64,000 nt of DNA from an uncultured Collinsella sp. (GTDB lineage: Bacteria > Actinomycetota > Coriobacteriia > Coriobacteriales > Coriobacteriaceae). Where the stretch lies: contig UQKM01000002.1 in NCBI GenBank assembly GCA_900541685.1, positions 1 to 64,000 of the forward strand, written 5' to 3'. Both the position numbers and the translations under genes were made by a program. The notes under the pieces were generated by a model. That model did no database searches. It was given only the letters and a program-made list of their open reading frames with translations, and had not been told where the DNA came from. Below are positions 7,985 to 17,723 of this stretch, in pieces (the stretch's first letter is position 1; every line of letters starts with the position of its first letter).

Positions 7985-10138
7985 TTACTGAACTTTGCTG
8001 GCGAACTCGAGGTATTGCATGCGCTGCAGCTTGTCGATTGTCGAGGCGTAGGGGCTGTCTTTAGATTCCAAGTCGTAGCGCAGCCCGTCGGCACCGAGAT
8101 AGCCGGCGACATTGATGGTGGGCACATCTGACCTTGTTGCAAGCAGGGCCTTTTGGTAATTGGTGAGCGGAGCGCCGATCTTATTAAGGGTAATGGCTGC
8201 AATCTCGTTTGCCCCGACGGTGTCGTAGACGTTGAGCTCGGTATTGCCGGCGATCTCATAGTTAGCCCAGACGAGATATGTCGACTGATAGATACGGAAA
8301 GCGTGGCTTGCCGTATCTTCCTGAGGGTACAGCTCGTCGTTGAGAGTCGTTGCGGCGCTCGGCTGATGGTCGCCAAAAAAGACAAGAACAACCGGTCTGC
8401 CGATATTGCGGAGCTCGTTGATAAAGTACTCGAGGTCCCGGTCGGATGCGTTGATGCAGGTGAGATGGGTGTTGAGCGCGTTGTTGGCGCCTTCGCTGGC
8501 TCCCTCGACCCAATAGTTTGTCAGCTCTTCGGCGGGAACGGTGCCATAGTCGTAGCCGCCGTGATTTTGCATCGTGACGTCTAAGATGAACTGCGGGGCT
8601 TCGTCGGTTCTGAGCAGGTCGAGTATCTTGTCGTAGGTGGCGTAGTCGCATACGCCGGCATGGTAATAGGGCGCACCTTCGAAATCGCCGATTGAAAGAA
8701 AGTCTCCAAAGCCAAGCTGCTGATAGATTTTATCTCGATGGTAGTTGACGGGGTTTTGCGGGTGCATAGCGGTAGTGGTATACCCAAGCTCTTTAAGGTC
8801 CTTTGCCAGGCTGTTGACGCCATTCATCTGATACAGCTGATAGGGGATTTTGCCTAATCCGACAAAGGCCGTTGTCGCTCCGGTCAAAAATTCGAATTCG
8901 GAGTTCGCCGTTCCGCCACCGGCGACCGAAGCGAGCATGGTGCCGCGAACAAGTGTGTCGGGAAGCGAGTTGTAGAATGCGGGGCCGGTGTACCCGGCCG
9001 CCTGGAGCTGCTCAAAGCACGAAAGGTCGCTAAAACTCTCGTTCATGACGGCAACAATCGTCGGCTTGATTTCATTGAACTGGGCAACGGCCGCCGCGCG
9101 CTGTTCGCTCGAGCCATATGTGCTGTCGTAGACGGCGGCGAGCTCCTGCTCGATGCTCTGCGCCTCATCGGGCGTATAGTCTTTGGGCTTCTCAATGGGC
9201 AACTCGTTGACCATTTCGGTGAACGAAGTGATAAAACCCTGAGACACATACGTGGTGATGGGCTGCCAACGGTCAAATCCAAAATCCAGCGCCTGCTCCA
9301 AGTCGATGTTGGAAAAGCCTGAGAGCCCCACAACGGTCACTAGCAGAAAAGCACAGAGGTTAGCGGCGATAGCGGGGAAGACATGGGTGGGCGTACGGGG
9401 CTTTCGCGGTCGGATGAGCGAAAGAAGCCCCAGGGAAATCTCCAGCAGGGCGAGAGAGGTTACGATTCCGGCGGTAAAGGTAAACTCGTATCCCTCGCTC
9501 ACTTCCATTGCGGTGCCAAGGGCCAAGATATCGCTTGGCAGGATGGCTTCGCCTTTAAACGTTATGACGAAGTGCTCGGCAATGCCAAGGATGCAGCAGA
9601 CGACGGGCACGAGAGCCATGACGCCTCCATGACGCTGTCCCAGCAAATAAAGGGAGAGCAGAACCGTCGCGAGCAGCCCGACGGAAAACCCGAATGAGTT
9701 GGCGGGAATGCGATAGAACGTTTCGTTGCAGGCAATTTCGAGTGAAACGAACGAGAGCGCTGAAACAGCGGCGATGACAAGGATGTCACGGCAAATACAG
9801 GCGACCGTTCCCGTCGCAAGATCGGTTTGGTCGATAAGTCCCGAAACCAAGGGCTCGACAAGAAGTATGACGGCGGCAGCACCGAGCGCCGAATAAGAAA
9901 GGACCCATAGGGAGCTGCCCTCATTTACGAGCAATTGATTCGTAACCCATGCAGCTACCACGCCGAGTGGGATGAGGAGCGTCGCGCACCAAAAGACGCG
10001 GGCAATGGGTGGCTTTTCGTTGCGTTTGATTGAAAAATACACGCGCACGACGACGGCGGCCACGATAAGGACGGCGATGAATATGGGCAGATTGGCCATG
10101 TCGCTCGAAGTGATTTCAAGGGGGATATCTTCGGTCAT
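7985..10138 (-). CDS. LtaS-like membrane phosphoglycerol transferase (sulfatase fold)
   Basis: A 717-residue membrane protein with six or more hydrophobic segments in its first ~300 residues, then an extracytoplasmic sulfatase/alkaline-phosphatase-fold domain. Motifs fit the lipoteichoic-acid-synthase group: MNESFSD (metal ligand region), GGGTANSEFEFLTG with the nucleophilic threonine, QNHGGY and GDHQPS. Such enzymes transfer glycerol-phosphate from phosphatidylglycerol to a polymer or glycan. The actual acceptor in this organism is unknown. Start: ATG 10138 with AGAGGA upstream. It is a single-gene unit, divergent from uvrA, with about 190 bases of shared upstream region. Confidence 0.82.
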   Translation of the reverse strand: MTEDIPLEITSSDMANLPIFIAVLIVAAVVVRVYFSIKRNEKPPIARVFWCATLLIPLGVVAAWVTNQLLVNEGSSLWVLSYSALGAAAVILLVEPLVSGLIDQTDLATGTVACICRDILVIAAVSALSFVSLEIACNETFYRIPANSFGFSVGLLATVLLSLYLLGQRHGGVMALVPVVCCILGIAEHFVITFKGEAILPSDILALGTAMEVSEGYEFTFTAGIVTSLALLEISLGLLSLIRPRKPRTPTHVFPAIAANLCAFLLVTVVGLSGFSNIDLEQALDFGFDRWQPITTYVSQGFITSFTEMVNELPIEKPKDYTPDEAQSIEQELAAVYDSTYGSSEQRAAAVAQFNEIKPTIVAVMNESFSDLSCFEQLQAAGYTGPAFYNSLPDTLVRGTMLASVAGGGTANSEFEFLTGATTAFVGLGKIPYQLYQMNGVNSLAKDLKELGYTTTAMHPQNPVNYHRDKIYQQLGFGDFLSIGDFEGAPYYHAGVCDYATYDKILDLLRTDEAPQFILDVTMQNHGGYDYGTVPAEELTNYWVEGASEGANNALNTHLTCINASDRDLEYFINELRNIGRPVVLVFFGDHQPSAATTLNDELYPQEDTASHAFRIYQSTYLVWANYEIAGNTELNVYDTVGANEIAAITLNKIGAPLTNYQKALLATRSDVPTINVAGYLGADGLRYDLESKDSPYASTIDKLQRMQYLEFASKVQ

Positions 10139-10331
10139 GGACGTTCCTCTGGTACAGCAAATTAAGTTCAGTATTAGATTACTGTAACCTTTCCACGGTA
10201 TTTCGAGAAACAAAGCACCCGATACGCAAAGCTAAAGGTCTGCGAATCTTGTATTACGAACATCTGTGCGCGTCGAGTGCGCTAAACTCATCGGCAGTAT
10301 GATTCGATGCAATAGGAGGCAAGGAGCTTCC

Positions 10332-13211
10332 ATGTCTGATTCTTCTATCGTTATTCGCGGCGCTCGTGAGCATAACCTCCGGGATATCGATGTTTCCATT
10401 CCGCGTGACCAACTCGTGGTCATTACCGGTCTTTCTGGCTCGGGCAAGAGTTCGCTGGCATTCGACACTATCTATGCCGAGGGCCAGCGTCGATACGTCG
10501 AGAGCCTTTCGAGTTATGCGCGCCAGTTCTTGGGCCAGATGGACAAACCCGACTTGGATTCAATCGACGGCCTTTCGCCGGCGGTGTCGATCGACCAAAA
10601 GACGACGTCTAAAAACCCTCGCTCGACGGTTGGCACCGTAACCGAGATTTATGACTATCTGCGCCTGCTGTTCGCCCGTGTGGGCACCCCGCACTGTCCC
10701 GAATGCGGCCGTGTCATTGAGCGCCAAACCACCGACCAGGTCGCCGATAAGGTCCTGGCGGCGGGAGAGGGTCGTCGCGCGTTTGTGCTGGCACCGGTGG
10801 TGCGCGGGCGAAAAGGCGAGTACACCAAACTGTTTGAGGATCTTCGCGCCGAGGGCTTTAGTCGCGTGCGTGTCGACGGTGAAGTGCGCTCGCTCGACGA
10901 TCCGATCGATCTGGACAAGAAGTTCAAGCACGATATCGAGGTCGTGGTCGACCGCATCGTGATTCGCGAGAACTCTCTGGGCCGTATCGCCGAGTCTGTT
11001 GAGCAGGCGACCGCGCTGGCGCACGGCAATGTGAACGTATACTTGCTGCCCGACCGCGACGCTCCCGAGGGGACCGAAGGCGAGTTGCTGGAGTATTCGC
11101 TGGCGTTAGCGTGCCCGGAGCATGGGCACTCCATCGATGACCTGCAGCCGCGTGATTTCTCGTTCAACGCGCCCTATGGCGCGTGCCCAGAGTGCGATGG
11201 CCTGGGCTTTAAGAAGACGGTCGATGCCGAGGCCCTAATCGAAGACCCCTCGAAGTCGATCGCCGACGGGGTCTTTGGCAGCCTGTTTGGCAACTCTAAC
11301 TACTATCCGCAGATTTTCGCTGCGGTCTGCAAACACTTTAAGGTGAGCGTCGATACGCCGTGGGAGGATCTGCCTCCGCGGGTGCGTCGCGCGTTTTTAG
11401 ACGGCATGGGCGACCAGAAGATTTCGGTCGACTATCAAAAGCTCGATGGGCGCCGCAGCCAGTGGGACACCAAGTTCTCGGGCGTGCGCAATATCCTGTA
11501 CGAGCGCTATACCGAGACGACGAATGAGAACACCAAGGCGCGCTTGGAGAAGTACATCCGCGAGGAGCCGTGCTCGAGCTGCCACGGCGCTCGTTTGCGC
11601 CCCGAGATGCTCGCTGTTACCGTAGGCGGTAAGTCCATTTACGAGGTCTGTTGCCTATCGTGCCGCGAGTCGCTCGAGTTTTTTGAGGGCTTGGAACTCA
11701 CCGAGCGCCAACAGTTTATCGGCGGGCGCATCGTCAAGGAAATCCTGGAGCGCTTGCGTTTTCTGGTCGATGTCGGACTCGACTATCTGACCCTCGATCG
11801 TGCCTCGGCGACGCTTTCCGGAGGCGAGGCCCAGCGCATTCGCCTGGCAACGCAGATCGGCGCCGGCCTCATGGGTGTCCTGTACATTTTGGACGAGCCA
11901 TCGATTGGCCTCCATCAGCGCGATAACGAGCGCCTGATCAAGACGCTTGAGCGCCTACGCGATATCGGCAATACCGTCATCGTCGTCGAGCATGATGAGG
12001 ATACGATTCGTGCTGCCGACTATGTGATCGACATGGGCCCCGGCGCGGGCGTGAACGGCGGACACGTGGTCGCCGCGGGAACGCCTGCCGATATCATGGC
12101 GTGCCCCGATTCGATGACGGGTGCCTACCTGACCGGCAAGCGAATGATTCGGGTTCCCGATGAACGCCGCAAGCCCGGTCGCGGCTGCCTTAAGATTACG
12201 GGCGCCCGCGCCAACAACCTCAAAAACGTTACCGCCAAGATCGAGTTTGGTACGCTTACGGTCGTTACCGGCGTGTCGGGATCGGGTAAGAGCTCCCTGG
12301 TTACCGACACCATCGCACCTGCGCTTACGAATGCCATTCATCGCTCGACGCGTCCTGTGGGCCCGTACAAAAAGCTCGAGGGTATCGAGTGCATCGATAA
12401 GGTGATCGACATCGACCAGTCGCCGATTGGTCGCACGCCGCGTTCCAACCCTGCTACGTACATTGGCCTGTGGGATGATCTTCGCGCGCTGTTTGCGAGT
12501 ACGCCGGAGTCGAAGGCGCGTGGCTACTCGCCGGGACGTTTCTCCTTTAACGTGAGCGGCGGTCGCTGCGAAGCATGCAAGGGCGACGGACAAATTAAGA
12601 TCGAGATGCACTTCCTTCCCGATATCTATGTCCCCTGTGAGGTCTGCGGCGGCAAACGCTATAACCGCGAGACGCTTGAGGTTACCTACCGTGGTAAGAC
12701 CATCTCGGACGTGCTCGACATGAGCGTCACCGAGGCACTGGCCTTCTTTGGGAATATCCCGCAGATTAAGCGCAAGCTCCAGACGCTGTACGATGTAGGC
12801 TTGGGCTACGTGAGCCTGGGCCAGCCCGCAACGACGCTCTCGGGCGGCGAGGCGCAGCGTGTGAAGCTCGCCAAGGAGCTTCATCGACGCCAGACGGGCA
12901 AGACGTTCTATATTTTGGATGAGCCGACGACCGGCCTTCATTTTGAGGACGTCCGCCAGCTGCTCGATGTGCTGCAGCGCTTGGTCGATGCGGGCAACAC
13001 GGTGCTGGTGATTGAACACAACCTTGATGTCATCAAGGTTGCCGACCGCCTGATCGATATGGGCCCCGAGGGCGGTAACGGCGGCGGAACCGTCGTGGTT
13101 TCGGGCACACCGGAGCAGGTCGCGGACTGTCCGCAAAGTTATACGGGCAAGTTTTTGGCGCCGTTGCTCAGGCGTGACCGGGAGCGTCAGGCTCAACTTG
13201 ATGCTCAATAA
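10332..13211 (+). CDS. uvrA: Excinuclease ABC subunit A
   Basis: UvrA is the dimeric damage-recognition ATPase of nucleotide excision repair. The 959-residue product has two ABC ATPase halves: Walker A GLSGSGKSSL near residue 35 and GVSGSGKSSL near residue 645, each with an LSGGEAQR signature. Zinc-finger cysteines are visible (CPECG near residue 120; CPEH...CPEC; and CEACKGDG...CEVCGGKR near residue 760). UvrB-binding elements are expected in the first half. Start: ATG 10332 has AGGAGGCAAGGAG just upstream; the open frame to 10266 has none. A 10-bp terminator-like hairpin follows at 13232. Confidence 0.97.
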   Translation: MSDSSIVIRGAREHNLRDIDVSIPRDQLVVITGLSGSGKSSLAFDTIYAEGQRRYVESLSSYARQFLGQMDKPDLDSIDGLSPAVSIDQKTTSKNPRSTVGTVTEIYDYLRLLFARVGTPHCPECGRVIERQTTDQVADKVLAAGEGRRAFVLAPVVRGRKGEYTKLFEDLRAEGFSRVRVDGEVRSLDDPIDLDKKFKHDIEVVVDRIVIRENSLGRIAESVEQATALAHGNVNVYLLPDRDAPEGTEGELLEYSLALACPEHGHSIDDLQPRDFSFNAPYGACPECDGLGFKKTVDAEALIEDPSKSIADGVFGSLFGNSNYYPQIFAAVCKHFKVSVDTPWEDLPPRVRRAFLDGMGDQKISVDYQKLDGRRSQWDTKFSGVRNILYERYTETTNENTKARLEKYIREEPCSSCHGARLRPEMLAVTVGGKSIYEVCCLSCRESLEFFEGLELTERQQFIGGRIVKEILERLRFLVDVGLDYLTLDRASATLSGGEAQRIRLATQIGAGLMGVLYILDEPSIGLHQRDNERLIKTLERLRDIGNTVIVVEHDEDTIRAADYVIDMGPGAGVNGGHVVAAGTPADIMACPDSMTGAYLTGKRMIRVPDERRKPGRGCLKITGARANNLKNVTAKIEFGTLTVVTGVSGSGKSSLVTDTIAPALTNAIHRSTRPVGPYKKLEGIECIDKVIDIDQSPIGRTPRSNPATYIGLWDDLRALFASTPESKARGYSPGRFSFNVSGGRCEACKGDGQIKIEMHFLPDIYVPCEVCGGKRYNRETLEVTYRGKTISDVLDMSVTEALAFFGNIPQIKRKLQTLYDVGLGYVSLGQPATTLSGGEAQRVKLAKELHRRQTGKTFYILDEPTTGLHFEDVRQLLDVLQRLVDAGNTVLVIEHNLDVIKVADRLIDMGPEGGNGGGTVVVSGTPEQVADCPQSYTGKFLAPLLRRDRERQAQLDAQ

Positions 13212-13231
13212 ATAGGCGATTCAGTTTATGG

Positions 13232-13266
13232 GCGCCATCGACTCCTTGTGATTCGATGGCGCTTGC
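13232..13266 (+). terminator. Hairpin terminator after uvrA
   Basis: A perfect 10-bp stem GCGCCATCGA / TCGATGGCGC (13232-13241, 13253-13262) followed by a short, weak T-rich stretch. Confidence 0.65.
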
Positions 13267-13343
13267 TGTGTCGAAGTGACGTATGCAGCCGAATTGGACA
13301 TATACTTAATCCTTGCGTCCGAATGCGAGGGAAAGGATATGCC

Positions 13344-13844
13344 ATGGCAAAGGCTGTAAAGACGCCAAAAACCAATGCGATGCGCGAGCTGGAAAGCGCC
13401 GGCATTTCCTATGTTCTACATACGTACGAAGACGATGGTGATGAGTCGGCGGGCCTGGGGGTCGCGATTTCGGAGCAGCTTGGCGAGGAGCCCGGACAAG
13501 GATTTAAGACCTTGGTCTGCGTGACGCCGTCCAACGACCATGTCGTGTGCTGCATCCCTGTTGCCGACGAGCTCGATCTAAAGTCCGCCGCGCGTGCCGC
13601 GGGGGAGAAGTCCTTGGCCATGATGCATGTGAAGGATTTGCTTGCGGCGACTGGCTACGTTCGCGGCGGCTGCAGTCCGGTCGGTATGAAAAAACGCTAC
13701 CGGACGCTCATTGATGAGACATGTGTCCTTTGGGATACCATTTTTATTTCGGGAGGCAAGCGTGGTTATCAGCTTGAGCTTGCACCCGATGATTTAATTG
13801 CATTTTGCGGGGCGACGGTCGCCCCGATTACGAGAGAGGACTGA
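13344..13844 (+). CDS. ybaK: Cys-tRNA(Pro)/Cys-tRNA(Cys) deacylase YbaK/EbsC type
   Basis: A 166-residue member of the YbaK/ProX editing-domain family, which hydrolyses mischarged Cys-tRNA(Pro) in the cytosol. Typical features are the KTLVC strand, the segment VKDLLAATGYVRGGCSPVGMKK with the conserved GxxSP/GGCSP-like turn, and FISGGKRGYQLELAPDDL near the C-terminus. Start: ATG 13344 with AAAGGA 7 bases upstream rather than the open frame to 13248. The stop is 3 bases before the murJ start, so the two genes are likely one operon, perhaps with uvrC too. Confidence 0.88.
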   Translation: MAKAVKTPKTNAMRELESAGISYVLHTYEDDGDESAGLGVAISEQLGEEPGQGFKTLVCVTPSNDHVVCCIPVADELDLKSAARAAGEKSLAMMHVKDLLAATGYVRGGCSPVGMKKRYRTLIDETCVLWDTIFISGGKRGYQLELAPDDLIAFCGATVAPITRED

Positions 13845-13847
13845 GCG

Positions 13848-15530
13848 ATGCCGCAGGAAGAATTGAAGTGCGGAGCTCATTTTGCAAAAGAATCTGCGCC
13901 TCAGACACCCTCATCCGAAGCTTCTTCGTCGCGAGATGGCACTGATGATATGGGCTCGTCGGACTACTCCACGGTTGGTCGTTCCGCCGGGCTTATGACC
14001 ATCCTGACCATCGTGTCTCGCGTCACCGGCTTTATCCGCACATGGGCAATGGCGGCCGCTATCGGCATGTCGCTGCTCTCGTCCTCCTATCAGGTCGCCA
14101 ACAACCTGCCCAATATGCTCTACGAACTCGTGATGGGCGGCATGCTCGTGACGGCGTTTTTGCCCGTGTACATGGGCGTGAGGCGTGAGCAGGGTCGCGA
14201 GGCCTCGAACGAGTACGTGGGCAACCTGCTCGGTATTCTGCTATTGGTGCTGGGTGGCATTTCGTTGCTGGGGACCGTGTTCGCTCCGGGCTTTATTTGG
14301 ACGCAATCGTTCCTTTCGGGTGGCGGCGGCAGCATGGATACCGCTGCGTTCATGTTCCGTTTCTTCGCCATCCAGATTCTGTTTTATGGTTTGGGCTCGG
14401 TGTTCTCGGGCGTTCTCAACGCACACCGCGACTACTTCTGGTCGACGTTTGCCCCGGTCCTCAACAATGTGATCGTCATTGCGAGCTTTATGGGCTTTGC
14501 GCCCGTGTCCGCACAGTTTGGCGAACGTGCCGGCATCATCTTGATTGCGGCCGGTACGACCCTCGGTGTCTTTGTTCAGATGGCTTGTCAGATCCCCGCG
14601 CTTGGCAAGCACGGCGTGCATCCCCATATCCATATCGACTTTAAGGACCCCGCACTGCGCCAGACGATTGCGCTCGGTATCCCGACGCTGCTCGCTACGG
14701 TGTGCATGTTTGTCTCGACTTCTATCACGAACGCTGCCGCGCTGGTGGTCCAGCCCGAGACCGGTCCTTCCGTCATCGCCTATGCGCGCCTGTGGTACAC
14801 GCTGCCCTACGCGCTGATTGCCGCCTCGCTTTCGACGGCGCTCTATACCGAGCTCTCTCACGACGCACAGGAGAAGGATTACGACAGCGTTCGCACGGGC
14901 ATTTCGCGTGGCGTCGCCCAGATGCTGTTCTTCCTGGTTCCGTTCGCGCTGTACCTGATTGTCTTCGCGCGTCCGCTCAACATGATCTACTGCGCTGGCA
15001 AGTTCGATGAGTCCGGCGTGGCGCTGGTGTCCGAGTTCCTTGTCTACCTGGCGTTCTCGCTGCCGCTCTACGGCGTGGTCGTGCTGATGCAGAAGAGCTT
15101 CTCTGCCTTGCTCGACATGAAGCCCTATAGCCGCTATTGCCTGTATTCCGCCATCGGCCAGGCCGGCTCGGTTCTGCTGTTTGGCGTTGTGCTGGGCTTC
15201 GGTATGCCGGCAATCGCGCTTTCGTATGTCGTCGACCACGTGATCTTGGTCGGCTGTTCGCTGTGGTGGCTGCGTCGCCGCCTGCGTGGTCTTCAGGTTA
15301 AATCCATCCTGCATGGCGGTTTCTTTGGCCTTTTGCTCGGTGGCCTGGGTGCTGCCGCAGGCGCCGGCGTCATGTGGGCGCTTGAACGCTTTGTCGGGGC
15401 ACTTGGCGGCTCGATTCTGATTACTCTTGGCTACGTTTGCGTTGCGGGTGTCGTCTCGCTTGCTGTTACCTTTGGCCTTGCCGTCATCCTTAAGATGCCC
15501 GAGGTCTCGGCGCTGCTTCGTCGCAAGTAG
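13848..15530 (+). CDS. murJ: Lipid II flippase MurJ
   Basis: A 560-residue MOP-superfamily membrane protein with about 14 hydrophobic segments after a hydrophilic N-terminal extension of ~40 residues. The segment SRVTGFIRTWAMAAAIG and the LPNMLYELVMGGMLVTAFLP stretch are hallmarks of MurJ/MviN. It flips lipid-linked peptidoglycan precursor across the membrane. Position: 3 bases after ybaK and directly abutting uvrC. The Ser-rich N-terminal extension (residues 13-40) is poorly conserved in the family and could be a cytoplasmic regulatory tail; that is inference. Confidence 0.9.
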   Translation: MPQEELKCGAHFAKESAPQTPSSEASSSRDGTDDMGSSDYSTVGRSAGLMTILTIVSRVTGFIRTWAMAAAIGMSLLSSSYQVANNLPNMLYELVMGGMLVTAFLPVYMGVRREQGREASNEYVGNLLGILLLVLGGISLLGTVFAPGFIWTQSFLSGGGGSMDTAAFMFRFFAIQILFYGLGSVFSGVLNAHRDYFWSTFAPVLNNVIVIASFMGFAPVSAQFGERAGIILIAAGTTLGVFVQMACQIPALGKHGVHPHIHIDFKDPALRQTIALGIPTLLATVCMFVSTSITNAAALVVQPETGPSVIAYARLWYTLPYALIAASLSTALYTELSHDAQEKDYDSVRTGISRGVAQMLFFLVPFALYLIVFARPLNMIYCAGKFDESGVALVSEFLVYLAFSLPLYGVVVLMQKSFSALLDMKPYSRYCLYSAIGQAGSVLLFGVVLGFGMPAIALSYVVDHVILVGCSLWWLRRRLRGLQVKSILHGGFFGLLLGGLGAAAGAGVMWALERFVGALGGSILITLGYVCVAGVVSLAVTFGLAVILKMPEVSALLRRK

Positions 15531-15536
15531 GTGCGC

Positions 15537-17477
15537 GTGGCCGGTCACGACAACATTCCAACGCTTGCCGAGCAGGTTTCGCGCGTTCCCACGCAGCCCG
15601 GCTGCTACCTTTGGAAAGACGCCAAGGGCGATGTCATCTACGTGGGCAAGGCGAAAAACCTGCGCGCCCGTATGCGTCAGTACGTGACGCTGCAGGACGA
15701 GCGCCAGAAGATCCCGCTTATGATGCAGCTGGTGGCGAGCTTTGACTATATCGTGGTGGAGACCGAGCACGAGGCGTTGGTGCTCGAGCGCAATTTGATT
15801 GGTCAGTACCATCCGTACTTTAACGTCGACCTCAAGGATGACAAGAGCTACCCCTTTATCGCCATTACAAAGGGCGACCTGTATCCCGCTATCAAATACA
15901 CGCGTGAGCGTCATAAGCCGGGAACGCGCTATTTTGGACCTTATACCGATAGCCGCGCGGCACGTGAGACGATAGATACGCTGCGCAAGGTTATCCCCAT
16001 CTGCTCCGCATCCTGTGCGGAGTGGCGTCGTTGTCGCCGTATCGTCGAGTCCCACAAGGGCGAGGAAGACATCGTCAATATGATTTGCGCGCAAAACGGG
16101 CGCCCCTGCTTTGACTACCATGTCGGGCGCGGCCCGGGTGCGTGTGTCGGCGCGATTTCCCCGGCAGACTATGCCAAGAACGTCAAGCGCGTCGAGCGCT
16201 TTTTGTCGGGCCATCGCAAGGATGTCGTCGATGAGCTGACCTCCGAGATGACGGATGCCGCTGAGGCGCTCGACTTTGAGCGCGCGGCACGCGTCAAACG
16301 TCGTTTGGAGGTCATCAGGGGTCTGGACGATCGTCAGCAAGTCGTTTTTCCCTCCAGTGTCGATATAGATGTCATCGGTTTCTATCGCGAGGAGACCATC
16401 TCCGCCGCTTGCGTCTTCGTCGTTCGCGAGGGCCGAACAGTTCGCACCTGCGAGTTCATTCTCGACAAGGGTCTTGATGTTGACGAGGAAGAGCTCCAGT
16501 CGGGCTTTCTTAAGCGCTATTACGACGAGACGGCTGATATTCCAGCTGAGGTCAACCTTTCCGTCGAGCTTGAGGATGCGGAGGCGCTGGGGGAGTGGCT
16601 TGCGGGCAAGCGTGAGCGTTCCTGCCATCTCCATAGGCCGCAGCGTGGCGAAAAGCACCGTCTGCTCGATATGGCATCCAAAAATGCGCGCCATGCTCTC
16701 ATGCGCTACATGATGCGAACGGGGTACGCTGACGACCGCACCAATCAAGCGCTCCTGGAGCTCGAAAGTGCGTTGGCGCTGCCATCGCCGCCGTTGCGTA
16801 TCGAGTGCTTCGATATCTCTACACTGCATGGCACCTTTACGGTCGCCTCGATGGTGGTGTTTACCAACGGGCGCGCCGACAAGAGTCAGTATCGTCGTTT
16901 TAAAATTCAGGCCGAATTGGACGAGGCAAACGACTTCGTGTCGATGTCCGAGGTTTTGGGACGACGTTATGCTCCCGAGCGTATGGCCGACGAGCGCTTT
17001 GGCTCGCGCCCCGATTTGCTCGTTGTCGATGGCGGTAAGCCGCAATTGACCGCTGCGATCAAGCAACTTGAGGCTCTTGGGCTCGATATACCAGTTTGTG
17101 GCTTGGCAAAGGCCGATGAGGAGGTTTTCGTGCCTTGGGACGAGACTCCCGTCGTGCTGCCGACCGGGTCCGCGTCGCTCTATCTAATTAAACAGGTGCG
17201 CGATGAATCGCACCGTTTTGCCATCACGTTCCATCGCGAATTGCGCGATAAAGCCATGACGGTTTCGGTACTCGATGACGTTCCAGGCGTGGGACCCACC
17301 AGAAAACGTGCCCTTATGCGCCATTTTGGCTCGATGAAGCGTTTGCGCGCGGCGAGCGAGCAAGAGATCGCGGAAGTTCGAGGCATTCCTGCCGATGTCG
17401 CCAAAGCGGTTCACGAGGCGCTCGTTGCATGGAATGCCGAGCGCGCCGAGGCGGCGGCAAAGCAATCCGAAAACTAA
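15537..17477 (+). CDS. uvrC: Excinuclease ABC subunit C
   Basis: UvrC makes both incisions during nucleotide excision repair. The 646-residue product has an N-terminal GIY-YIG nuclease (VIYVGKAKNLRARMRQY), a UVR domain near residue 240 (DFERAARVKRRLEVI), the RNase-H-like 5' nuclease with DISTLHGT and LLVVDGGKPQL, and C-terminal helix-hairpin-helix repeats (VPGVGPTRKRALMRHFG). The start is GTG; 15537 has AGG at a good distance, though GTG 15531 immediately after the murJ stop is also possible. Oddity: the cysteine cluster after the GIY-YIG domain has an insertion of about 20 residues, and one expected ligand is replaced (GRG instead of GRC). Confidence 0.95.
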   Translation: MAGHDNIPTLAEQVSRVPTQPGCYLWKDAKGDVIYVGKAKNLRARMRQYVTLQDERQKIPLMMQLVASFDYIVVETEHEALVLERNLIGQYHPYFNVDLKDDKSYPFIAITKGDLYPAIKYTRERHKPGTRYFGPYTDSRAARETIDTLRKVIPICSASCAEWRRCRRIVESHKGEEDIVNMICAQNGRPCFDYHVGRGPGACVGAISPADYAKNVKRVERFLSGHRKDVVDELTSEMTDAAEALDFERAARVKRRLEVIRGLDDRQQVVFPSSVDIDVIGFYREETISAACVFVVREGRTVRTCEFILDKGLDVDEEELQSGFLKRYYDETADIPAEVNLSVELEDAEALGEWLAGKRERSCHLHRPQRGEKHRLLDMASKNARHALMRYMMRTGYADDRTNQALLELESALALPSPPLRIECFDISTLHGTFTVASMVVFTNGRADKSQYRRFKIQAELDEANDFVSMSEVLGRRYAPERMADERFGSRPDLLVVDGGKPQLTAAIKQLEALGLDIPVCGLAKADEEVFVPWDETPVVLPTGSASLYLIKQVRDESHRFAITFHRELRDKAMTVSVLDDVPGVGPTRKRALMRHFGSMKRLRAASEQEIAEVRGIPADVAKAVHEALVAWNAERAEAAAKQSEN

Positions 17478-17502
17478 ACACGCCTCTAAACAACTGATAT
17501 AC

Positions 17503-17531
17503 ATGATTGCGTGATTTTCAATCATTTATTT
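17503..17531 (+). terminator. Weak hairpin after uvrC
   Basis: ATGATTG (17503-17509) pairs with CAATCAT (17519-17525), followed by TTATTT. Only 7 bp and A/T-rich, so weak. Confidence 0.4.
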
Positions 17532-17642
17532 CACGGCGATTACCAGCCGATTTCGGGTTTAATTAACGCTAAAACGTTTGACTAGCCATGGTGAACAACC
17601 CTGCTATCCTGCGGGTTGACGAAGACTGATATCTCACCTCGT

Positions 17643-17723
17643 CGATACATACTGTCTGGCGAATCGTTTGTCAATGAATTCGGTGAACGGTAGCAAATAC
17701 CGTTCAAGCGTATGTATGTATCG
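17643..17723 (+). repeat. Nested inverted repeats in a 5' leader
   Basis: Outer arms CGATACATAC (17643-17652) and GTATGTATCG (17714-17723) are perfect complements. Inside them TGAACGGTA (17684-17692) and TACCGTTCA (17698-17706) form a perfect 9-bp stem with a 5-base loop. The region lies upstream of the binding-protein gene, so it could be a folded leader RNA or paired operator sites. I do not recognise a known riboswitch. Confidence 0.6.

Noticed and set aside
14241..17066. A 941-codon open frame on the minus strand opposite murJ and uvrC
   Set aside because: It is fully antisense to two conserved genes and reads as low-complexity Arg/His/Gln-rich sequence. It arises because strong third-position G/C bias on the plus strand removes stops from one minus frame.
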